Assembly: GCF_037975245.1 (NCBI RefSeq)
Contig: NC_092573.1
Span: forward strand, 3,474,501 to 3,538,500
Direction: 5' to 3'
DNA length: 64,000 bases
Origin: Apostichopus japonicus
Taxonomy: Eukaryota > Echinodermata > Holothuroidea > Aspidochirotida > Stichopodidae
Below the pieces are notes generated by a model. That model did not search any database. It was not told where the DNA came from and was given only the letters and a program-made list of their open reading frames with translations. This document shows, piece by piece, positions 51,501 through 61,200 of this stretch (position 1 is the first letter of the stretch; every line of letters starts with the position of its first letter). The position numbers and the translations under genes were made by a program.

Positions 51501-54500
51501 CCAGTGTAGTTGTACTCTGCCACATCTTTGTATTATTGTATTGTTGTATTATGATATTGTTGTAGTACGTTCGGTTATGCATTATTCATGTCTATACAAT
51601 TAACGATGTATTATGTAAAGTGATCATGTATTTGTAAATCGTTGTACATTCATTGTTGTAGTATCTCCAGTGTAGTATTACTCCAGTGTAGTTGTACTCT
51701 GCCACATCTTTGTATTATTGTATTATTATATTGTTGTAGTACGTTCGGTTATGCATTATTCATGTCTATACAATTAACGATGTATTATGTAAAGTGATCA
51801 TGTATTTGTATATCGTTATACATTAATTGTTGTAGTATCTCCAGTGTAGTATTACTCCAGTGTAGTTGTACTCTGCCACATCTTTGTATTATTGTATTAT
51901 TATATTGTTGTAGTACGTTCGGTTATGCATTATTCTAGTCTATACAATTAACGATGTATTATGTACAGTGATCATGTATTTGTAAATCGTTATACATTCA
52001 TTGCTGTAGTCTCTCCAGTGTAGTATTACGTTAAGTGTTCAACTCTGCCACATCTTCCCTAGACGCAGCTGGAGCAATCCAGATAAGTGTTTCGTCACGG
52101 CGCAACAAGACTAATGAAATATAGGAAGTGAATATATGCAGGCGTTTTAACAAAGAACGCTATTACGTCTGCCGTATGTTAATATATATTGCACAAACGT
52201 AGGGTGTATATTACTTAACTTTCACCAACTTGTGAATGTTTGCTGCTACATATTCAAGTCTGAAATATATCATGTACAACATTAAGCTAAGTAACACATG
52301 GCATATTTAATGTAGTTTTATGGCATTTCATTGGCTTTGTGGAGTTGGACACCTTCGCATATATTCATAGATGCGCCAGTATTCTACGGTGAACTTCCTT
52401 CCAATTACACGTTAGGCTATGAGCTAGTTTCAAACAAGGAAATCCGTATCCGTTTTGGAGGATTCGAACTTGATAACAACACTATGTCTGCAAACAACTT
52501 AGGCCACAAAATTACAACTAAAGTTTAACCAAACTCGTGGATTAAGTAAATCGAAATAAAAGAAGATTGAAAATTGCGCGTCATAATATTCATCTGAACC
52601 TGTCTATGCTAATGATATAGTAATTTTTAAATCGCACTTTATCGAACAATAACGTACATAATCTAGGTATTTATAAATTAATGATAAAAACAATGGTTTT
52701 AGTATAAAACATATTACTGGACTATTATGTAACGTCAGATAAGAAATCAAACCATTATGAAGTGATAAATTCAACCTTTTAAACATACGAGAAAACGTAT
52801 TTCAACAATATTCAAAACAATTGATATGTTTTTATTCCTAAACTTTTTGAATGACGATTTTGATCAGATAAAAAACAGCATGTTGCATTTGGCTGCGATT
52901 TGTCGGTACCCAAACATACTTGAAAATTACCAGCTGAAAAGTTGTGCACATTATAAAATTATAAGCCTATATACCACTGCTTTCCCACAATTTGAACTTT
53001 AATTAGATTGTTAATTAGAATGACAATTAATGATTCTACTTGATTCTAACAACTCGCAGCGTATTAATCACATCCATTGAACAACTTTTATATTTAGAAT
53101 GTTCGATTTTTCTTCAAATTTTTGTGAAATGAAAGTTCACGCATCAGTTAAACGAATTACATCTTAATTGACAGCATTTTGATATCGAAGAAGAGCTTTG
53201 TGCAATTTGCAAACCTCAATGAAAAATACTTTTCATCAAACATATAATTTTAGTTGATTCTATACTTTTGCTAGTTAGAAAATTTCATTTTAAAATGTAA
53301 CATGAATATCAGATTTGAAGGAAATATTATAACGTATCGACTAATATAAAGAAATGTTCAGAAATAATCCATAATCCACCATTTCAGCGAAGTTTTCATT
53401 TTGTGTTCTACGTCATCCCGAATATCATTTCGAACAGTAGTTTGCAATAACACAGAGTCAACAACATATTGCATATTCCTTCCCAGGCGTTTTCTGCCTC
53501 GCATTTTATGAAATTCTGAACCGTACGTGTTTTTTGTATAACCACGAGAATATCAAATTTCCTTAGAACTGCCAAGGGAGAGTACCCAGTGGGAGGCAAC
53601 CTATTTGGACAAAGCCGTAATTATCTCTTGGAAACGAAAATATTGGAATAGCGTATATATTCGTAGATGATTTTGAAGACTCAAAGCTCCATGGAGCATG
53701 ATATTTATTCAAGTACCGTACTTTTTTTTTACTTTCAAAGTATTTGCATATGAAGGGATGACAGTTATTTGTAATGACAAAACTCACACAAAAAATATCC
53801 ACAGTAATATATACAATTTTCCTTCAACAACTTTGACAACGTTTTGTCACGTGCTAAGGTATTATACATCTATATATATATATATTTTTTTACTAATAAC
53901 TCTTTTATATTCTCTGTCATCAAACCTTAATGAATATTCATGTGTGTGAATCCGGTAAAAGTAGATAATAAAGTAGGCGGATATTCTAGGGATAGTTTAT
54001 GCTGAGATTAAACATTGAGAGATTTAACGTGTTAATAAATTAATTAATTAACCAAAGGAAATTAAATAAAAGAAATAGACTTTGTACTACTAAGAAGTAA
54101 GATGCTGAGATGCCTTGTAGCAGAGCATGAAGCTATAACTGAAAATTCAAATTTTCATTGAAACAAAATAATTAGGTCTGTTTGGGTAAGGAGATCCATT
54201 TTTAATTACAAATGGACATTCTGTGTGAATGTGATGCATGTTAACGTTTATAAATGGCCCAAAAACAAACGCTTCCAGGTAGTTTTTCTATCACAAGTGG
54301 ATATGATTATTCGTAAACGGCGTTAGAAAATTAATATTACCAAAGTGCTTGAAAATTCAGCACATATTATATAAGGGAAATTTATTGTATTAAATTATTA
54401 TTTTTGGTTTATAGTGCAAAAAATAAAATAAGTGAATAAATGAGTGAAATAGATAGGTAGATAAATAAATAAATAAACACATGAATGAATAACAAATTAA

Positions 54501-57500
54501 ATGAATAAATCAATCAAATCAAAGAATCAAATACAAACAAATAAATACTTAACTTATTTTTCCAAAGATATCCTAGAGTTATCAACAAGTCATATCTAGA
54601 TCACATTTATTGTTTCAGTAATTAGTTCAGGTTTATATTCTTGCTTTAGTCGACCGACGAGGTAATCTCTTTTTAATGTGATTCTTATCACATAAACATT
54701 CTCATTAGTGTTTACCGTTGTACGTCATTTATCATACGAACATCGAAGAACCCAACCCAGATCACAGACATAACTGTATCATAAAATTTGGATCATTTTA
54801 AGCGTCATGTTATTCTAATCCAGGTGCTTCGAATGAAACATTCCCTACGCCAAAAGGAGAAATATTTAACATGCCATAAGGGAATCCCACGTTTTCTAAA
54901 AAAGAGTAGCTTAATGCTCCCGTAAAACAATACTATAAACGGTAGACGTTATTACTGTTCCATTAGAGTACAACAATTACAATCCATGGAACTCATACTG
55001 CGTGACCCGATGAGTATTCACACTACATTCCAATCTATACTCAGATGACGAAACGATAACGGTACGTGTTCGATGCACATTTGACCTATTCACGTTAGCG
55101 CTCCTTGACAAAAACACATTTTGACGTCATTTTTTCTCGACGGGTTTTATCTCCCTGATACAAAATATGCACATAAATACATATAAAAAATAATTTTTGT
55201 TTTTGTATATTTGATAAAATATGTAACCCCAAAAAACCCCTAGAATATTCACAATGGGTAGGTGGTAATTAATATTCTTAATGAAATGATTCGCAAGAAC
55301 GTAAAACAGGTCAGCATTTTAGTTCAAGACGCTTTTCAAGGGAGGTGAGTGTCCATGATGGAAAATCTAGTTTTAAACTGCTGCTTAGATATTAGCATTT
55401 AAACCAACTTCGAATAAACAAAGATAAGAAAAAAAGAGAAACTAGCTCGTGATTTGTGCCTCTAGCGTTTCTCCGAATAATTACAACAAAATTAAACACT
55501 GCAGACGATATACATAGAAAATGGTTAGATCAAGAAGGTATACTTTCGGAATGTTTCGTCAACACCATCAGACCATGATGAATAAAAAAAAAAAACACAC
55601 GCGGAATTTTACTTCATCGAGTTACGAAAGAATGATGTGAAAGACGTAACGGCTTTCTTCTTGGCCTCTGGGCGTTTAATCGGTCGATGCTGAGCTGCTG
55701 GGTTTCTTTATTTAAGTGCAGGTAATATGTTACCAATTATTGATCTAGCCGTGTTGGACTTGATCAATATTTGTGCTAGGTATATGCAATGTTTCAGCAC
55801 TTACGGTTTCCTTTACCCTAACAGACAGTCAAAAAAGGGACACATGGCTCGCGTAATTTTATGTTTTTGTGACGCTATTTCAACTTTGCCTTTATTATTT
55901 TTTTCTTCAGGGTGGGAGGACTTTATGGGGAAAAAACTTGCCTCTTTTTAGTAAAGAAAAAGGAAAATTAATAATATGTACATTATACCTTCCAGTTCGC
56001 ATTTTCTGGCTGGCTTGGTGGTATGAACCTCCCATGCTGCAAGGCATTGTGGGAGATTAAAGCAGTAGGATGTGCAGCAGAACCAATTTGTCATCATCAT
56101 CATGTTTTTGGACAAGGTTCGTCCTCCACCAATTAATCATGTTCTGACTAGAATCAATATATATGTTTTCGACCAGTCTCAATCGCAACCTCTTTATCAT
56201 TGTCCGAATGAGAGATTCAACTATACAACTCAATTTATCATGTTTCAACAAGACTCCACACAAACTATTTATCATGTTCCGACCAGACTCGCCTATAAAC
56301 AATTGATCACGTGCAGACCAGACCTAACCAAAATCAATTAATCATGTTCCGACCACATTCACCCACAAACAATTGTCATTTTGCGACCAGAAAGTGCATT
56401 TGTTTACCCTATGATTCGAATACACAATAGTGTTCGCCTCTCAACATTATAGATGCAATTTGAAAGGAATAGCCAGAACATTTAAAAAAATATATATAAT
56501 TCTGGTATGCAAGGTTTAAAGTAGGCATTGAAACCATCTGTTAGGAATGAACTGTAGGCCTAGATAACATAAGGCCTTTTTCTTTTGTTTAAAGTGTCCT
56601 AAAAAAAAAGATACGGATTTCATTCGCCAATGTGTGTAACGTCCGTCCATACACCGATACACTTGAAACCAAGCAGTCGCAGTCTTGTTTTGCCTGCATT
56701 ATTTTGTCAGGGGAAGCTTTTTAACTCACAAATAACTTGCTACCTTAAATGGATACTCTGTTGGCAGGCAAAGTTATACTTATCTTAAAGAGAAAAGTAC
56801 TCCACACTATTAATTGCAACCCGTGTCTCCATATTTTGTTCCTACCTCGAGATGTGGTTGATTGAATGTAACCTATTTTAGCAGGCTAAACCCTTGTTTC
56901 TTTCCTGGAATGCATGCACAGTAGGTGATCAGTGTGATGTTATCATGGTATCTGCGTATCAGAAGCACGGTTACTTCCCTGGTATAAGCTACTTGTAAAT
57001 TTATCCTGGAAATGTGATATACCGTTGGAATTTATAATAAGCTGTCAATACAACTTTTCAAGAAGGTGCAATTTTCTTGAAGAAATATTATTTTCCTCGG
57101 GAGAAAGAGTGAGTTAAATATTACGATGAAAAATAAAATTATTTTCAAGCTGAATTTTTGTGATGACATTTAACACTCTGCTGTTACCAGATGCATTCCC
57201 AAAATATCACCAAATTTGAAACTTCATATCTTCGTTATACAAAAAGTTATGAGGATGTAACTTTGACCTAAAATTGCAGTGTTTTTCTTAGCATTTTTGT
57301 TAAGGCAGATATCTCCAGCTTCCGAAGTAGGGGTGAGGTATGGTTTGGGGGTTGGGTGGGGTGCGGCATGGTGGGAAGGTGGACGAGGTCAATATTGAGA
57401 CAGCAGAGTTTTGTCCTCAACTTATGTTTCTTACGGCGTTTTTTTGTTGTTTTATTTTTCACAACAAGATCGACCATGGATGTTCCGGCACTACCAAGCA

Positions 57501-58228
57501 CAGTTAGGGGATGATTTTTGCATATGTTTTCATACATACAGTTAGGCTACCCAGTGTATCATCTTAATGTTTTAATAGTTCATAAAGGAATTGCTTATAA
57601 GTTATTGCTTACTTTGCATTTTCTTAACTTTGTCAAATGATATTTATTTTATGAGTAAATGTCCTATAGTTGACATATGATGACATATGGGTACCATTTC
57701 TGTCTATAAACCGAAGATCATAATTCATAGTTTGAGATCAAATACTTCCCCCCCCCCAAAAAAAAAGGATAAAAGTTAAATGCAAACCAAGTGTATGCGC
57801 CCATCACAGTTTTGTGCAAGCTTGCCGCCCACTTTGACACACTTTGAGAATTACGATTTCCTTTATATTGTGAACATTGAAGATCTTTAACACAAACAGT
57901 ATATAATTAAAACTGCCTTTGAAGCATAAAGCTAAAAACAAGGTTTTATACATAAAGTGTGACAGATTATAACAAGAAAAAAAAACATATTCCACCCCCT
58001 CGATAGTTACGTCGCGGGATTGCAAGATTAGAAACAATACAAGTTTGTGTTAATATAACAAGAACAACAATAGGATAAGAACGGACATAAATGGTATTCA
58101 TATTTGATTGAACTCACCCTTTTCGTTAATTGATTGTCCATCATAAAGTTATGGACATGTTTTTCTGCTCGGCTGAGCTCTAGTTTTGTTGCTAGTACTG
58201 CTACGACCAATGCTGTACAACCCGCACC
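36234..58228 (-). CDS. Small-conductance calcium-activated potassium channel (SK/KCNN family), C-terminal four exons
   Basis: Plasma-membrane K+ channel opened by Ca2+ through constitutively bound calmodulin (family knowledge). In coding order the exons are 58228-58118, 45941-45814, 42551-42482 and 36749-36234: 825 bases, 274 residues plus stop, all with GT/AG borders and matching phases. Visible parts are the end of S6 ([18 protein letters not shown], 1-18), the calmodulin-binding domain ([49 protein letters not shown]; about 21-95), a coiled coil (about 104-147), and a polar tail to 274 with no recognised motif. The calmodulin-binding domain closely matches my memory of vertebrate KCNN1-3. 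The exons for S1-S5 and the pore are absent up to 64000, so the gene is 5'-truncated by the window. Which paralogue it matches cannot be decided from the tail. Confidence 0.96.
36750..42481 (-). other. SK channel intron upstream of the last exon
   Basis: 5.7-kb AT-rich intron. It holds the 37219-37312 hairpin, an A-rich stretch (37980-38350), a TTATTA run at 39237-39254, a short direct repeat of ACTAGTTCCACGAAATAGAG (about 40207 and 40245), and a C-rich repeat of CCTACCCATCCCCACC type (41501-41562). No exon was recognised. Confidence 0.7.
37219..37312. repeat. Near-perfect 43/44-bp inverted repeat (hairpin), 7-base loop
   Basis: The left arm 37219-37261 begins GGAATTTCCAACATC. The right arm 37269-37312 is its reverse complement with one indel (three versus two A) and about two mismatches (AAT against TTT next to AGGGTC). 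The loop is seven bases. It lies in an SK channel intron and would fold in RNA or as a DNA cruciform. Confidence 0.95.
42482..42551 (-). CDS. SK channel exon: distal calmodulin-binding helix
   Basis: Short 70-base exon. On the - strand the acceptor ATCTTCACAG precedes 42551 and the donor GTAAAG follows 42482. It encodes [15 protein letters not shown] and STVVDLAK, matching the family LRSVKMEQRKL...LVDLAK segment. Its small size hides it from simple open-reading-frame searches. The exact phase fit to both neighbours supports it. Confidence 0.96.
42668..42770. repeat. Compound (TA)n/(TG)n/TATG microsatellite
   Basis: TA, TG and TATG tracts in an SK channel intron, about 100 bases upstream (gene orientation) of the 70-bp exon. 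Confidence 0.93.
44290..44389. repeat. (TA)n/ACATA microsatellite
   Basis: About 100 bp of TA repeats with regular ATACATATA interruptions in an SK channel intron. It ends at TTCACGTCCTGGGG, where a GC-richer dispersed-repeat-like segment begins. Confidence 0.95.
45814..45941 (-). CDS. SK channel exon: core calmodulin-binding domain
   Basis: On the - strand the acceptor CTCTACAG precedes 45941 and the donor GTAAGT follows 45814. It encodes [17 protein letters not shown], then [18 protein letters not shown] and [16 protein letters not shown] is the hallmark of the calmodulin contact helix. The exon ends two bases into a lysine codon that the next exon completes. Confidence 0.97.
45942..49740 (-). 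other. SK channel large intron, 3' part
   Basis: AT-rich intron DNA with a TGACGTCA (46562-46569), a short G-tract near 46927, an unassigned 92-codon open frame on the - strand at 47204-47482, TATAGTATAATA repeats at about 47815-47875, and the (TA)n/GGC array at 48427-48593. No SK exon was recognised. Confidence 0.6.
48427..48593. repeat. (TA)n array with alternating GCC and GGC interruptions
   Basis: (TA)n about 45 bp long, then TATAGCCTATA, TATAGGCTATA (three times), TATAGCCTATA (twice), then more TA. Blocks in opposite orientation make nested palindromes. The GGGCC-interrupted array at 26905-26940 is similar. Confidence 0.95.
49745..50640. repeat. Satellite array, ~169-bp unit, about five copies
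   Basis: CATCAGAGTTGCATTATTG recurs with its TTGC at 49897, 50071, 50240, 50409 and 50578, giving spacings of 174, 169, 169 and 169. Central copies are almost identical; the first is more diverged. The unit is itself built from GTTGTATTAT-like words. Confidence 0.95.
50641..51055. other. Spacer between the two satellite arrays
   Basis: About 400 bp without a regular period but rich in the same words as the arrays (TTGTTGTAGT, TTGTATCAT, TTGCATTA). It looks like degenerate satellite-related DNA. The open frame 50819-51055 is a by-product. Confidence 0.6.
51056..52051. repeat. Satellite array, ~174-bp unit, six copies
   Basis: TCTATACAATTAACGATGTA begins units at 51061, 51233, 51407, 51591, 51765 and 51939, giving spacings of 172, 174, 184, 174 and 174. 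The unit contains CTCCAGTGTAGTATTACTCC and TACTCTGCCACATCTTTG and is distinct from the 169-bp unit. The 184-bp copy has a short TTGTATTATGATA expansion. Confidence 0.95.
52052..58117 (-). other. SK channel large intron, 5' part
   Basis: Mostly featureless AT-rich sequence. Visible content is an AATAAATA-rich stretch (54415-54545), TGACGTCA at 55122-55129, a short imperfect palindrome around CTCCCATGC...GCATTGTGGGAG (56030-56056), the 34-35 bp minisatellite (56095-56392), and G-rich sequence at 57328-57385. No exon was recognised. Confidence 0.6.
56095..56392. repeat. 34-35 bp minisatellite, degenerate
   Basis: ATCATGTTCCGACCA-like cores recur with TCA at 56238, 56272, 56307, 56342 and 56376 (spacings 34 or 35). 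More diverged copies occur back to about 56100. Linking parts resemble CCACAAACAATT. It lies in the SK channel large intron. Confidence 0.85.
58118..58228 (-). CDS. SK channel exon: end of S6 and start of calmodulin-binding domain
   Basis: On the - strand the acceptor TTTTTTACAG precedes base 58228 and the donor GTGAGT follows 58118. The exon is exactly 37 codons, phase 0 at both ends. It reads [20 protein letters not shown], then [17 protein letters not shown]. The inner S6 region usually reads VVAVVARKLEL; here it is [11 protein letters not shown], a notable R-to-T change next to the membrane. The helix [11 protein letters not shown] is almost invariant in SK channels. Confidence 0.97.
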
Positions 58229-61200
58229 CTGTAAAAAACAGATAGAAATGGAATAGAATGTGTAGTCAACAAAACCATTTAGTTCTGGAGTAAACGTATG
58301 AAATAATCTTAACTCAAAACTTTACCATTTAACCCTGTTTAATAAACTAATCATTGTCTTCATGCTCGAAGTGACTAAAGTCTCATTCAGTTTGAATGGA
58401 TGACTTTATTCAATAAACAATAGACGATAAGAGTATGCAATTCTTTGGCTAATGTCTGGTTACCTTATTGTTTTAGATTTATGAGGGAGCTTTCCCTCTC
58501 ATCCTCACTTGCATCACCTGTCATCAAAGTAGCAACAACAGAAAACGTCGGATTTGGCTTTTCGAAACCAACAATTTTAGGCTACAAAAAGTTATATATA
58601 AGATCACAACAACTGAAGAGTGTTTTATCTTTGGACACAAAGCAAGTGAAAAGCTCACGTTTCATGAACATGAGTAGGTCTCCCTGTTGTCACCTTACAT
58701 CCAACTTTACACTTTAACTATATATCATGTCAAATCCAAGAACATATCCGTCTAGACAGGCGGTAATTCAACGACATTTTGCCGTTGCTTTTATTAATAA
58801 TTTGAAATGCATTATGTGATATAGCGTCACATAAAGGATTGCCAAATTGCGCGTCTGTGAGGTAAATGCCAAAATATACATGTGTACATATTGAGGAGAA
58901 AAATACAATTTAGGCGCACAAACGAAAGAACATATGGTCATGTTATATAATCAAATGTCGTACGAATGTCAAGCAGACGAATGTGTTCTAGTCATTTCGA
59001 CAGATGAGGCACAGGCCCAGAGACGTATAGACACCGTGTTAGCTAAAGTGAGGTTGCAAGGAAACGGCGCATGGAGCGCGCTTCACGACCGCACAAGTCA
59101 AAGTTGCGACATGTTGAACCCAACTTTTTGATTGAATTGGATCTCGCAAACTCTGAACTTTGTAATTTTAAAGATATGTTACAAAAATCATTATGACAGC
59201 ATAGTTTTTGGCACACAAGTGTGTACTCTAACTACTTCACATGCAATGAAAACTGATAGGCCTAGTGTAATATGGCCAAAAAAGAAAAAAACAATTTACA
59301 ATAGAGACGTTCGATTCGATAAACCTAGTAATTTACTTACCTGATATAATTATGAAACATTATGAAGATGAAATCCACCACCAAATGTACTTATGACGTC
59401 CCTAATTTTATTATGTGTCATAAAAAGATAATACTAAGAGTTAAAACTTCCCTCTCCTCGAAAATTGAACACGTATTAAATATCATGGTGCTTTTAATAT
59501 ATTTGGGTCAAGAGGTTTCATTTGACGTGTACGGCCAGTGTGAGACGACGAGACGCTACAAAAGATCCATGACATCACACATGAACCGGAGTACAGTTCT
59601 CTCCCATCAGCATGATTGAACGAACAATTCGTAGCTCATGAGAAACACTGCTGGAAACGATGTCGAGGTTCGTCAGCGAGGATAATGAAAAGTCAAATAA
59701 TTAAGCACCTAACTTTACCCTCTGCAAAGGCACGATAGAAACAAATCACGACATATATACCAATACCAATAAGCAGACCCTTAAAAGAGGAACTTAAACC
59801 AAGTTCGGTAGAGGTTAGGGTCTGGTAAACGTAGTTTAATTATAAAATAATTCTTATTCATTCTTTTAACTTAAAAAGAACAAATATAGGCAATATATAT
59901 AAATATATATATACATATATATACATATATCATTGTACCGTGTGTTGACTTAGGATACAAATGTATGCATAATTCAAAACAGGCTGCTCTTACAGTTCAA
60001 CCTTAAGCGGCAAAATCATCTATTCGTGCGCGAGATTTGTTTACTGCATGGCAGCATCATTAACATCATCTGTCAAGACTCTAAAGGTAGAGGCGGTGTT
60101 ATCAAAGGAAGTACAATTATTGTAGTAATTTAACAACTGAGATTATACATCATTCGGCATTCATCGAAATGTAAAAGTAGGCAAAATACATCGGTGTATG
60201 ACGTCACAAAGTATTCGTTGTATTGTGTGTTCACAAAATGTGTAATGGCGTGCTGTCATACACAGCAAGAAATTTGAACCATCGCCTTAAAAATAAAGTA
60301 AATGGCAGATCCCTCACACAGTGAAGGTAAACTCAATCTCTGTAAGTTAATAGCCCCACGTAGCACCGTGTTCATCCTCGGCAGCTGTGATTTGGAAACT
60401 ATCCTTCGTGGCATGTGGAAGAACATGCTCTGGAAATGTCAAGCCGACGATGGAATTGCTATATTTTATGGTTCAACATCTCTAGCGGTATAAAAGACCA
60501 GGTGACTTTCGTTCATGTTTTCCAGCTCTGATAATTTTTTTTTTGGTTCTTCTTTTGTGTCACGAGGATATATGAAGGCATGGAGCATATCAATAATCAC
60601 CTTAAGGATTATTCAATTAAGAGTTTTGTGAGCTAGTAATGAACGAGTCAAAGATTTGGACCTCCAGCACCGCCAGATGGATTCACATCTGTTCCTCGCC
60701 CGAGGAGCTCTCTATTGCAGAGAGAGCTGGAAGAGGTACGGAGGGTACGTGTACCGAATGGCAAGGACAGATGAAAAGAAGGAAAGAAATTATATGCTTT
60801 GGTCGTGGGAGACTGAAAGTCCCACGTACGACCACAACAGCCAATGAGGATACATTGATAGCCTGGAAGAGTGTTTAGTTAATTAAGAATTACAAACAAT
60901 ATGTAATATTAAAAGTAAGACTTCCCCTAAACATAAACTTTACCAAAGCTGAATGATATTCCCCACGCTACATTATTTGGAAGTAGAAGGTAATGTCATC
61001 ATATTGTACTGTATGTATCTTTCATGATCGCATCCTGCATGTTGTAACATGAATCGGTGACATCGATTCAAAATTGAAGGAAGCTTGTAAAGGTTCGGTT
61101 TTAGAAGATTTCTTGAATACTAAAAAACTATAATTTGTAAATAAACGTTACATCTAAAGCTCATTCTTGCATGAATTACAGAAATTCGAATTGAATATAC

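Noticed and set aside
49745-52051. CRISPR-like regular repeats
   Set aside because: Units are contiguous tandem satellites of ~170 bp without unique spacers, in eukaryotic DNA.
60302-60878. Two neighbouring + strand open frames (63 and 79 residues) with fairly balanced codons
   Set aside because: No family was recognised, no splice links were convincing, and frames of this length are expected by chance; the CQAD word shared with 58934-59131 is too short to mean homology.
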